Shown here: positions 52,601-63,857 of the stretch, in pieces
How the letters are laid out: each line of letters begins with the position of its first letter
How positions within the stretch are numbered: the stretch's first letter is position 1
From: Euptelea pleiosperma
Taxonomy: Eukaryota; Streptophyta; Magnoliopsida; Ranunculales; Eupteleaceae
Reading direction: 5' to 3'
NCBI GenBank assembly: GCA_035048495.1
Contig: JASUTR010000137.1
Coordinates: forward strand, 1-64,000
Length of the DNA stretch: 64,000 nt
Translations under genes and position numbers: made by a program
The notes under the pieces: generated by a model
Database searches by the model: none
What the model saw: only the letters and a program-made list of their open reading frames with translations
What the model was told of the DNA's origin: nothing

Positions 52601-55600
52601 TCCAACACTTCAAATGTGTTGAAACAATAGTAATGGAAGAGTTTGAGTCCAATTACGAGGTCTGGTTGCGAAAAAGTCACAAGTTATAGGCTTCGGAATG
52701 TAACACACAAACTGAGTCCAATTTGAGACGTTGACGCACGGATGGAGCTAACTTGTTTCGACTGTCCGAATCTTGCTCCAACACTTCAAATGTGTTGAAA
52801 CAATAGTAATGGAAGAGTTTGAGTCTAATTACGAGGTCTGGTTGCGAAAAAGTCACAAGTTATAGGCTTCGGAATGTAACACACAAACTGAGTCCAATTT
52901 GAGACGTTGACGCACGGATGGAGCTAACTTGTTTCGACTGTCCCGAATCTTGTTCCAACACTTCAAATGTGTTGAAACAATAGTAATGGAAGAGTTTGAG
53001 TCCAATTACGAGGTCTGGTTGCGAAAAAGTCACAAGTTATAGGCTTCGGAATGTAACACACAAACTGAGTCCAATTTGAGACGTTGACGCACGGATGGAG
53101 CTAACTTGTTTCGACTGTCCCAAATCTTGTTCCAACACTTCAAATGTGTTGAAACAATAGTAATGGAAGAGTTTGAGTCCAATTACGAGGTCTGGTTGCG
53201 AAAAAGTCACAAGTTATAGGCTTCGGAATGTAACACACAAACTGAGTCCAATTTGAGACGTTGACGCACGGATGGAGCTAACTTGTTTCGACTGTCCCGA
53301 ATCTTGTTCCAACACTTCAAATGTGTTGAAACAATAGTGATGGAAGAGTTTGAGTCCAATTACGAGGTCTGGTTGCGAAAAAGTCACAAGTTATAGGCTT
53401 CGGAATGTAACACACAAACTGAGTCCAATTTGAGACGTTGACGCACGGATGGAGCTAACTTGTTTCGACTGTCCCGAATCTTGTTCCAACACTTCAAATG
53501 TGTTGAAACAATAGTAATGGAAGAGTTTGAGTCCAATTACGAGGTCTGGTTGCGAAAAAGTCACAAGTTATAGGCTTCGGAATGTAACACACAAACTGAG
53601 TCCAATTTGAGACGTTGACGCACGGATGGAGCTAACTTGTTTCGACTGTCCGAATCTTGTTCCAACACTTCAAATGTGTTGAAACAATAGTAATGGAAGA
53701 GTTTGAGTCCAATTACGAGGTCTGGTTGCGAAAAAGTCACAAGTTATAGGCTTCGGAATGTAACACACAAACTGAGTCCAATTTGAGACGTTGACGCACG
53801 GATGGAGCTAACTTGTTTCGACTGTCCCGAATCTTGTTCCAACACTTCAAATGTGTTGAAACAATAGTAATGGAAGAGTTTGAGTCCAATTACGAGGTCT
53901 GGTTGCGAAAAAGTCACAAGTTATAGGCTTCGGAATGTAACACACAAACTGAGTCCAATTTGAGACGTTGACGCACGGATGGAGCTAACTTGTTTCGACT
54001 GTCCCGAATCTTGTTCCAACACTTCAAATGTGTTGAAACAATAGTAATGGAAGAGTTTGAGTCCAATTACGAGGTCTGGTTGCGAAAAAGTCACAAGTTA
54101 TAGGCTTCGGAATGTAACACACAAACTGAGTCCAATTTGAGACGTTGACGCACGGATGGAGCTAACTTGTTTCGACTGTCCCGAATCTTGTTCCAACACT
54201 TCAAATGTGTTGAAACAATAGTAATGGAAGAGTTTGAGTCCAATTACGAGGTCTGGTTGCGAAAAAGTCACAAGTTATAGGCTTCGGAATGTAACACACA
54301 AACTGAGTCCAATTTGAGACGTTGACGCACGGATGGAGCTAACTTGTTTCGACTGTCCCGAATCTTGCTCCAACACTTCAAATGTGTTGAAACAATAGTA
54401 ATGGAAGAGTTTGAGTCTAATTACGAGGTCTGGTTGCGAAAAAGTCACAAGTTATAGGCTTCGGAATGTAACACACAAACTGAGTCCAATTTGAGACGTT
54501 GACGCACGGATGGAGCTAACTTGTTTCGACTGTCCCGAATCTTGTTCCAACACTTCAAATGTGTTGAAACAATAGTAATGGAAGAGTTTGAGTCCAATTA
54601 CGAGGTCTGGTTGCGAAAAAGTCACAAGTTATAGGCTTCGGAATGTAACACACAAACTGAGTCCAATTTGAGACGTTGACGCACGGATGGAGCTAACTTG
54701 TTTCGACTGTCCTAAATCTTGTTCCAACACTTCAAATGTGTTGAAACAATAGTAATGGAATAGTTTGAGTCCAATTACGAGCTCTGGTTGCGAAAAAGTC
54801 ACAAGTTATAGGCTTCGGAATGTAACACACAAACTGAGTCCAATTTGAGACGTTGACGCACGGATGGAGCTAACTTGTTTCGACTGTCCGAATCTTGCTC
54901 CAACACTTCAAATGTGTTGAAACAATAGTAATGGAAGAGTTTGAGTCTAATTACGAGGTCTGGTTGCGAAAAAGTCACAAGTTATAGGCTTCGGAATGTA
55001 ACACACAAACTGAGTCCAATTTGAGACGTTGACGCACGGATGGAGCTAACTTGTTTCGACTGTCCCGAATCTTGTTCCAACACTTCAAATGTGTTGAAAC
55101 AATAGTAATGGAAGAGTTTGAGTCCAATTACGAGGTCTGGTTGCGAAAAAGTCACAAGTTATAGGCTTCGGAATGTAACACACAAAATGAGTCCAATTTG
55201 AGACGTTGACGCACGGATGGAGCTAACTTGTTTCGACTGTCCCGAATCTTGTTCCAACACTTCAAATGTGTTGAAACAATAGTAATGGAAGAGTTTGAGT
55301 CCAATTACGAGGTCTGGTTGCGAAAAAGTCACAAGTTATAGGCTTCGGAATGTAACACACAAAATGAGTCCAATTTGAGACGTTGACGCACGGATGGAGC
55401 TAACTTGTTTCGACTGTCCCGAATCTTGTTCCAACACTTCAAATGTGTTGAAACAATAGTGATGGAAGAGTTTGAGTCCAATTACGAGGTCTGGTTGCGA
55501 AAAAGTCACAAGTTATAGGCTTCGGAATGTAACACACAAACTGAGTCCAATTTGAGACGTTGACGCACGGATGGAGCTAACTTGTTTCGACTGTCCCGAA

Positions 55601-58600
55601 TCTTGTTCCAACACTTCAAATGTGTTGAAACAATAGTAATGGAAGAGTTTGAGTCCAATTACGAGGTCTGGTTGCGAAAAAGTCACAAGTTATAGGCTTC
55701 GGAATGTAACACACAAAATGAGTCCAATTTGAGACGTTGACGCACGGATGGAGCTAACTTGTTTCGACTGTCCCGAATCTTGTTCCAACACTTCAAATGT
55801 GTTGAAACAATAGTAATGGAAGAGTTTGAGTCCAATTACGAGGTCTGGTTGCGAAAAAGTCACAAGTTATAGGCTTCGGAATGTAACACACAAACTGAGT
55901 CCAATTTGAGACGTTGACGCACGGATGGAGCTAACTTGTTTCGACTGTCCCGAATCTTGTTCCAACACTTCAAATGTGTTGAAACAATAGTAATGGAAGA
56001 GTTTGAGTCCAATTACGAGGTCTGGTTGCGAAAAAGTCACAAGTTATAGGCTTCGGAATGTAACACACAAACTGAGTCCAATTTGAGACGTTGACGCACG
56101 GATGGAGCTAACTTGTTTCGACTGTCCGAATCTTGTTCCAACACTTCAAATGTGTTGAAACAATAGTAATGGAAGAGTTTGAGTCCAATTACGAGGTCTG
56201 GTTGCGAAAAAGTCACAAGTTATAGGCTTCGGAATGTAACACACAAACTGAGTCCAATTTGAGACGTTGACGCACGGATGGAGCTAACTTGTTTCGACTG
56301 TCCCGAATCTTGTTCCAACACTTCAAATGTGTTGAAACAATAGTAATGGAAGAGTTTGAGTCCAATTACGAGGTCTGGTTGCGAAAAAGTCACAAGTTAT
56401 AGGCTTCGGAATGTAACACACAAACTGAGTCCAATTTGAGACGTTGACGCACGGATGGAGCTAACTTGTTTCGACTGTCCGAATCTTGTTCCAACACTTC
56501 AAATGTGTTGAAACAATAGTAATGGAAGAGTTTGAGTCCAATTACGAGGTCTGGTTGCGAAAAAGTCACAAGTTATAGGCTTCGGAATGTAACACACAAA
56601 CTGAGTCCAATTTGAGACGTTGACGCACGGATGGAGCTAACTTGTTTCGACTGTCCCGAATCTTGTTCCAACACTTCAAATGTGTTGAAACAATAGTAAT
56701 GGAAGAGTTTGAGTCCAATTACGAGGTCTGGTTGCGAAAAAGTCACAAGTTATAGGCTTCGGAATGTAACACACAAACTGAGTCCAATTTGAGACGTTGA
56801 CGCACGGATGGAGCTAACTTGTTTCGACTGTCCGAATCTTGCTTCCAACACTTCAAATGTGTTGAAACAATAGTAATGGAAGAGTTTGAGTCCAATTACG
56901 AGGTCTGGTTGCGAAAAAGTCACAAGTTATAGGCTTCGGAATGTAACACACAAAATGAGTCCAATTTGAGACGTTGACGCACGGATGGAGCTAACTTGTT
57001 TCGACTGTCCCGAATCTTGTTCCAACACTTCAAATGTGTTGAAACAATAGTAATGGAAGAGTTTGAGTCCAATTACGAGGTCTGGTTGCGAAAAAGTCAC
57101 AAGTTATAGGCTTCGGAATGTAACACACAAACTGAGTCCAATTTGAGACGTTGACGCACGGATGGAGCTAACTTGTTTCGACTGTCCCGAATCTTGTTCC
57201 AACACTTCAAATGTGTTGAAACAATAGTAATGGAAGAGTTTGAGTCCAATTACGAGGTCTGGTTGCGAAAAAGTCACAAGTTATAGGCTTCGGAATGTAA
57301 CACACAAACTGAGTCCAATTTGAGACGTTGACGCACGGATGGAGCTAACTTGTTTCGACTGTCCCGAATCTTGTTCCAACACTTCAAATGTGTTGAAACA
57401 ATAGTAATGGAAGAGTTTGAGTCCAATTACGAGGTCTGGTTGCGAAAAAGTCACAAGTTATAGGCTTCGGAATGTAACACACAAACTGAGTCCAATTTGA
57501 GACGTTGACGCACGGATGGAGCTAACTTGTTTCGACTGTCCCGAATCTTGTTCCAACACTTCAAATGTGTTGAAACAATAGTAATGGAAGAGTTTGAGTC
57601 CAATTACGAGGTCTGGTTGCGAAAAAGTCACAAGTTATAGGCTTCGGAATGTAACACACAAACTGAGTCCAATTTGAGACGTTGACGCACGGATGGAGCT
57701 AACTTGTTTCGACTGTCCCGAATCTTGTTCCAACACTTCAAATGTGTTGAAACAATAGTAATGGAAGAGTTTGAGTCCAATTACGAGGTCTGGTTGCGAA
57801 AAAGTCACAAGTTATAGGCTTCGGAATGTAACACACAAAATGAGTCCAATTTGAGACGTTGACGCACGGATGGAGCTAACTTGTTTCGACTGTCCCGAAT
57901 CTTGTTCCAACACTTCAAATGTGTTGAAACAATAGTAATGGAAGAGTTTGAGTCCAATTACGAGGTCTGGTTGCGAAAAAGTCACAAGTTATAGGCTTCG
58001 GAATGTAACACACAAAATGAGTCCAATTTGAGACGTTGACGCACGGATGGAGCTAACTTGTTTCGACTGTCCCGAATCTTGTTCCAACACTTCAAATGTG
58101 TTGAAACAATAGTAATGGAAGAGTTTGAGTCCAATTACGAGGTCTGGTTGCGAAAAAGTCACAAGTTATAGGCTTCGGAATGTAACACACAAACTGAGTC
58201 CAATTTGAGACGTTGACGCACGGATGGAGCTAACTTGTTTCGACTGTCCCGAATCTTGTTCCAACACTTCAAATGTGTTGAAACAAAAGTAATGGAAGAG
58301 TTTGAGTCCAATTACGAGGTCTGGTTGCGAAAAAGTCACAAGTTATAGGCTTCGGAATGTAACACACAAACTGAGTCCAATTTGAGACGTTGACGCACGG
58401 ATGGAGCTAACTTGTTTCGACTGTCCGAATCTTGCTCCAACACTTCAAATGTGTTGAAACAATAGTAATGGAAGAGTTTGAGTCAAATTACGAGGTCTGG
58501 TTGCGAAAAAGTCACAAGTTATAGGCTTCGGAATGTAACACACAAAATGAGTCCAATTTGAGACGTTGACGCACGGATGGAGCTAACTTGTTTCGACTGT

Positions 58601-59256
58601 CCCGAATCTTGTTCCAACACTTCAAATGTGTTGAAACAATAGTGATGGAAGAGTTTGAGTCCAATTACGAGGTCTGGTTGCGAAAAAGTCACAAGTTATA
58701 GGCTTCGGAATGTAACACACAAACTGAGTCCAATTTGAGACGTTGACGCACGGATGGAGCTAACTTGTTTCGACTGTCCGAATCTTGCTTCCAACACTTC
58801 AAATGTGTTGAAACAATAGTAATGGAAGAGTTTGAGTCTAATTACGAGGTCTGGTTGCGAAAAAGTCACAAGTTATAGGCTTCGGAATGTAACACACAAA
58901 CTGAGTCCAATTTGAGACGTTGACGCACGGATGGAGCTAACTTGTTTCGACTGTCCCGAATCTTGTTCCAACACTTCAAATGTGTTGAAACAATAGTAAT
59001 GGAAGAGTTTGAGTCCAATTACGAGGTCTGGTTGCGAAAAAGTCACAAGTTATAGGCTTCGGAATGTAACACACAAACTGAGTCCAATTTGAGACGTTGA
59101 CGCACGGATGGAGCTAACTTGTTTCGACTGTCCCGAATCTTGTTCCAACACTTCAAATGTGTTGAAACAATAGTGATGGAAGAGTTTGAGTCCAATTACG
59201 AGGTCTGGTTGCGAAAAAGTCACAAGTTATAGGCTTCGGAATGTAACACACAAACT
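46699..59256. repeat. Right transitional domain with the CTTGCTTCC variant
   Basis: About 71 monomers, still mostly consensus, marked by an inserted C (CTTGCTTCC) seen at 46761, 48176, 49237, 56841 and 58787 and nowhere else in the window. The gaps are 8, 6, 43 and 11 monomers. Other private changes: GAAACTATAG near 49617, CCTAAATC with GGAATAGTTTG near 54712-54761, and GAGTCAAATTAC near 58480. CCCAAATCTTGTTCC units occur near 48877, 49583 and 53110. One type D unit is embedded at 51121. Confidence 0.8.
51121..51297. repeat. Isolated type D monomer
   Basis: A 177-bp unit with CCCAAATCTTATTCC, AAATGTG, CAAAAG, GAGCTCTGG and GTCACAAG. It is followed by a C unit with CTGTTCCGAATCTTGCTCC and two type B units, a short stretch that looks like the left domain transplanted into the core. 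Confidence 0.8.
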
Positions 59257-59610
59257 GAGTCCAATTTGAGACGTTGACGCACGGATGGAGCTAACTTGTT
59301 TCGACTGACCCGAATCTTATTCCAACACTTCAAATGTGTTGAAACAAAAGTAATGGAAGAGTTTGAGTCCAATTACGAGCACTGGTTGCGAAAAAGTCAC
59401 AAGTTATAGGCTTCGGAATGTAACACACAAACTGAGTCCAATTTGAGACGTTGACGCACGGATGGAGCTAACTTGTTTCGACTGACCCAAATCTTATTCC
59501 AACACTTCAAATCTGTTGAAACAAAAGTAATGGAAGAGTTTGAGTCCAATTACGAGCACTGGTTGCGAAAAAGTCACAAGTTATAGGCTTCGGAATGTAA
59601 CACACAAACT
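59257..59610. repeat. Right-hand type D pair
   Basis: Two units. The first has GACCCGAATCTTATTCC with AAATGTG; the second has GACCCAAATCTTATTCC with AAATCTG. Both have CAAAAG, GAGCACTGG and GTCACAAG. A C unit with CTGCTCCGAATCTTGCTCC follows at 59611. Confidence 0.8.
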
Positions 59611-60672
59611 GAGTCCAATTTGAGACGTTGACGCACGGATGGAGCTAACTTGTTTCGACTGCTCCGAATCTTGCTCCAACACTTCAAATGTGTTGAAACA
59701 ATAGTAATGGAAGAGTTTGAGTCTAATTACGAGGTCTGGTTGCGAAAAAGTCACAAGTTATAGGCTTCGGAATGTAACACACAAACTGAGTCCAATTTGA
59801 GACGTTGACGCACGGATGGAGCTAACTTGTTTCGACTGTCCCGAATCTTGTTCCAACACTTCAAATGTGTTGAAACAATAGTAATGGAAGAGTTTGAGTC
59901 TAATTACGAGGTCTGGTTGCGAAAAAGTCACAAGTTATAGGCTTCGGAATGTAACACACAAAATGAGTCCAATTTGAGACGTTGACGCACGGATGGAGCT
60001 AACTTGTTTCGACTGTCCCGAATCTTGTTCCAACACTTCAAATGTGTTGAAACAATAGTGATGGAAGAGTTTGAGTCCAATTACGAGGTCTGGTTGCGAA
60101 AAAGTCACAAGTTATAGGCTTCGGAATGTAACACACAAACTGAGTCCAATTTGAGACGTTGACGCACGGATGGAGCTAACTTGTTTCGACTGTCCCGAAT
60201 CTTGTTCCAACACTTCAAATGTGTTGAAACAATAGTAATGGAAGAGTTTGAGTCCAATTACGAGGTCTGGTTGCGAAAAAGTCACAAGTTATAGGCTTCG
60301 GAATGTAACACACAAACTGAGTCCAATTTGAGACGTTGACGCACGGATGGAGCTAACTTGTTTCGACTGTCCCGAATCTTGTTCCAACACTTCAAATGTG
60401 TTGAAACAATAGTGATGGAAGAGTTTGAGTCCAATTACGAGGTCTGGTTGCGAAAAAGTCACAAGTTATAGGCTTCGGAATGTAACACACAAACTGAGTC
60501 CAATTTGAGACGTTGACGCACGGATGGAGCTAACTTGTTTCGACTGTCCCGAATCTTGTTCCAACACTTCAAATGTGTTGAAACAATAGTGATGGAAGAG
60601 TTTGAGTCCAATTACGAGGTCTGGTTGCGAAAAAGTCACAAGTTATAGGCTTCGGAATGTAACACACAAACT

Positions 60673-60849
60673 GAGTCCAATTTGAGACGTTGACGCACGG
60701 ATGGAGCTAACTTGTTTCGACTGACCCGAATCTTATTCCAACACTTCAAATGTGTTGAAACAAAAGTAATGGAAGAGTTTGAGTCCAATTACGAGCACTG
60801 GTTGCGAAAAAGTCACAAGTTATAGGCTTCGGAATGTAACACACAAACT
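60673..60849. repeat. Right-hand type D monomer
   Basis: GACCCGAATCTTATTCC, AAATGTG, CAAAAG, GAGCACTGG and GTCACAAG. The next unit (60850) keeps GACCC but otherwise reads as type B, which suggests a breakpoint inside the dyad region. Confidence 0.8.
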
Positions 60850-61381
60850 GAGTCCAATTTGAGACGTTGACGCACGGATGGAGCTAACTTGTTTCGACTG
60901 ACCCGAATCTTGTTCCAACACTTCAAATGTGTTGAAACAATAGTGATGGAAGAGTTTGAGTCCAATTACGAGGTCTGGTTGCGAAAAAGTCACAAGTTAT
61001 AGGCTTCGGAATGTAACACACAAAATGAGTCCAATTTGAGACGTTGACGCACGGATGGAGCTAACTTGTTTCGACTGTCCCGAATCTTGTTCCAACACTT
61101 CAAATGTGTTGAAACAATAGTAATGGAAGAGTTTGAGTCCAATTACGAGGTCTGGTTGCGAAAAAGTCACAAGTTATAGGCTTCGGAATGTAACACACAA
61201 ACTGAGTCCAATTTGAGACGTTGACGCACGGATGGAGCTAACTTGTTTCGACTGTCCCGAATCTTGTTCCAACACTTCAAATGTGTTGAAACAATAGTAA
61301 TGGAAGAGTTTGAGTCCAATTACGAGGCTCTGGTTGCGAAAAAGTCACAAGTTATAGGCTTCGGAATGTAACACACAAACT

Positions 61382-61558
61382 GAGTCCAATTTGAGACGTT
61401 GACGCACGGATGGAGCTAACTTGTTTCGACTGACCCGAATCTTATTCCAACACTTCAAATGTGTTGAAACAAAAGTAATGGAAGAGTTTGAGTCCAATTA
61501 CGAGCACTGGTTGCGAAAAAGTCACAAGTTATAGGCTTCGGAATGTAACACACAAACT
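61382..61558. repeat. Right-hand type D monomer
   Basis: The same diagnostic sites as the unit at 60673, from which it is separated by 709 bp (four monomers). It is preceded by the unit with the GAGGCTCTGG insertion. Confidence 0.8.
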
Positions 61559-62796
61559 GAGTCCAATTTGAGACGTTGACGCACGGATGGAGCTAACTTG
61601 TTTCGACTGTCCGAATCTTGCTCCAACACTTCAAATGTGTTGAAACAATAGTAATGGAAGAGTTTGAGTCCAATTACGAGGTCTGGTTGCGAAAAAGTCA
61701 CAAGTTATAGGCTTCGGAATGTAACACACAAAATGAGTCCAATTTGAGACGTTGACGCACGGATGGAGCTAACTTGTTTCGACTGTCCCGAATCTTGTTC
61801 CAACACTTCAAATGTGTTGAAACAATAGTGAATGGAAGAGTTTGAGTCCAATTACGAGGTCTGGTTGCGAAAAAGTCACAAGTTATAGGCTTCGGAATGT
61901 AACACACAAAATGAGTCCAATTTGAGACGTTGACGCACGGATGGAGCTAACTTGTTTCGACTGTCCCGAATCTTGTTCCAACACTTCAAATGTGTTGAAA
62001 CAATAGTGATGGAAGAGTTTGAGTCAATTACGAGGTCTGGTTGCGAAAAAGTCACAAGTTATAGGCTTCGGAATGTAACACACAAAATGAGTCCAATTTG
62101 AGACGTTGACGCACGGATGGAGCTAACTTGTTTCGACTGTCCCGAATCTTGTTCCAACACTTCAAATGTGTTGAAACAATAGTGATGGAAGAGTTTGAGT
62201 CCAATTACGAGGTCTGGTTGCGAAAAAGTCACAAGTTATAGGCTTCGGAATGTAACACACAAAATGAGTCCAATTTGAGACGTTGACGCACGGATGGAGC
62301 TAACTTGTTTCGACTGTCCCGAATCTTGTTCCAACACTTCAAATGTGTTGAAACAATAGTGATGGAAGAGTTTGAGTCCAATTACGAGGTCTGGTTGCGA
62401 AAAAGTCACAAGTTATAGGCTTCGGAATGTAACACACAAACTGAGTCCAATTTGAGACGTTGACGCACGGATGGAGCTAACTTGTTTCGACTGTCCCGAA
62501 TCTTGTTCCAACACTTCAAATGTGTTGAAACAATAGTGATGGAAGAGTTTGAGTCCAATTACGAGGTCTGGTTGCGAAAAAGTCACAAGTTATAGGCTTC
62601 GGAATGTAACACACAAACTGAGTCCAATTTGAGACGTTGACGCACGGATGGAGCTAACTTGTTTCGACTGTCCCGAATCTTGTTCCAACACTTCAAATGT
62701 GTTGAAACAATAGTAATGGAAGAGTTTGAGTCCAATTACGAGGTCTGGTTGCGAAAAAGTCACAAGTTATAGGCTTCGGAATGTAACACACAAACT

Positions 62797-62973
62797 GAGT
62801 CCAATTTGAGACGTTGACGCACGGATGGAGCTAACTTGTTTCGACTGACCCAAATCTTATTCCAACACTTCAAATGTGTTGAAACAAAAGTAATGGAAGA
62901 GTTTGAGTCCAATTACGAGCACTGGTTGCGAAAAAGTCACAAGTTATAGGCTTCGGAATGTAACACACAAACT
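62797..62973. repeat. Right-hand type D monomer
   Basis: GACCCAAATCTTATTCC, AAATGTG, CAAAAG, GAGCACTGG and GTCACAAG. It lies 1415 bp (eight monomers) after the D unit at 61382. Confidence 0.8.
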
Positions 62974-63679
62974 GAGTCCAATTTGAGACGTTGACGCACG
63001 GATGGAGCTAACTTGTTTCGACTGTCCGAATCTTGTTCCAACACTTCAAATGTGTTGAAACAATAGTAATGGAAGAGTTTGAGTCCAATTACGAGGTCTG
63101 GTTGCGAAAAAGTCACAAGTTATAGGCTTCGGAATGTAACACACAAAATGAGTCCAATTTGAGACGTTGACGCACGGATGGAGCTAACTTGTTTCGACTG
63201 TCCCGAATCTTGTTCCAACACTTCAAATGTGTTGAAACAATAGTGATGGAAGAGTTTGAGTCCAATTACGAGGTCTGGTTGCGAAAAAGTCACAAGTTAT
63301 AGGCTTCGGAATGTAACACACAAACTGAGTCCAATTTGAGACGTTGACGCACGGATGGAGCTAACTTGTTTCGACTGTCCCGAATCTTGTTCCAACACTT
63401 CAAATGTGTTGAAACAATAGTAATGGAAGAGTTTGAGTCCAATTACGAGGACTGGTTGCGAAAAAGTCACAAGTTATAGGCTTCGGAATGTAACACACAA
63501 ACTGAGTCCAATTTGAGACGTTGACGCACGGATGGAGCTAACTTGTTTCGACTGTCCCGAATCTTGTTCCAACACTTCAAATGTGTTGAAACAATAGTAA
63601 TGGAAGAGTTTGAGTCCAATTACGAGGTCTGGTTGCGAAAAAGTCACAAGTTATAGGCTTCGGAATGTAACACACAAAC

Positions 63680-63798
63680 TGAGTCCAATTTGAGACGTTG
63701 ACGCACGGATGGAGCTAACTTGTTTCGACTGTCCCGAATCTTGTTCCAACACTTCAAATGTGTTGAAACAATAGTAATGGAAGAGTTTGAGTCCAATT
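63680..63798 (+). repeat. Internal direct repeat TGAGTCCAATT, twice per monomer
   Basis: TGAGTCCAATT occurs across the monomer junction (63680-63690) and again at consensus 108-118 (63788-63798). The two copies are 108 bp apart one way and 69 bp the other, and flanking bases do not extend the match much. It may be a trace of how the monomer was built from shorter units, but the offset is not half a monomer, so a simple dimer origin is not supported. In type C monomers the second copy is TGAGTCTAATT. Confidence 0.6.
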
Positions 63799-63830
63799 AC
63801 GAGGTCTGGTTGCGAAAAAGTCACAAGTTA
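63716..63830. repeat. Second, wide-spaced inverted repeat in the monomer
   Basis: Consensus positions 36-43 (TAACTTGT, here 63716-63723) and 143-150 (ACAAGTTA, here 63823-63830) are exact 8-bp inverted complements about 100 bp apart. In variants with GTAACAAG instead of GTCACAAG the match extends to 9 bp. An 8-bp match within 177 bp could arise by chance, so this is reported as seen, without a functional claim. Confidence 0.5.
63741..63771. repeat. Intramonomer dyad (hairpin-capable inverted repeat)
   Basis: Consensus positions 61-72 (TTGTTCCAACAC) and 80-91 (GTGTTGAAACAA) are inverted complements with one C/A mismatch, flanking the 7-base loop TTCAAAT. That is 11 of 12 pairs. The motif recurs in nearly every monomer, about 361 times in the window; this is the prototype copy. 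Variant classes weaken it. CTTGCTCC (type C) loses the pair 64/88, CTTATTCC (type D) loses 63/89, and AAATCTG loses 72/80. Short dyads have been proposed to form non-B structures in centromeric satellites that lack CENP-B binding. Whether this one forms a cruciform or binds a protein is unknown. Confidence 0.85.
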
Positions 63831-63857
63831 TAGGCTTCGGAATGTAACACACAAACT

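Larger units (their letters stand above)
63681..63857 (+). repeat. Prototype (consensus, type A) 177-bp monomer
   Basis: This copy matches the majority sequence at every position I compared and serves here as the numbering reference, position 1 being the G of GAGTCCAATTTGAG. Diagnostic sites are CTGTCCCGAATCTTGTTCC at 49-67, AAATGTG at 76-82, CAATAGTAATGG at 89-100, GAGTCCAATT at 109-118, GAGGTCTGG at 121-129, AGTCACAAG at 139-147 and AAACTGAG across the junction. It has 33 C and 41 G, with eight CpG sites starting at 16, 22, 26, 46, 55, 120, 133 and 158. It contains AGCT at 33-36 and TCGA at 45-48. Stops close every frame: forward TGA at 11 and 19 and TAA at 36; reverse stops read from CTA at 35, TTA at 117 and TTA at 148. 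Strand is the written orientation only; there is no evidence of transcription. Confidence 0.95.

Noticed and set aside
54700..54770. Telomere-like CCTAAA near 54712
   Set aside because: A single substitution in one monomer (CCTAAATC for CCCGAATC), not a telomeric repeat; no second copy adjoins it.
63722..63740. CENP-B-box-like sequence around TTTCGACTGTCCCGAA
   Set aside because: Against the essential pattern NTTCGNNNNANNCGGGN only TTCG and CG match (6 of 9 essential bases), and the common CTGTCCGAATC variant breaks it further. A weak chance resemblance.
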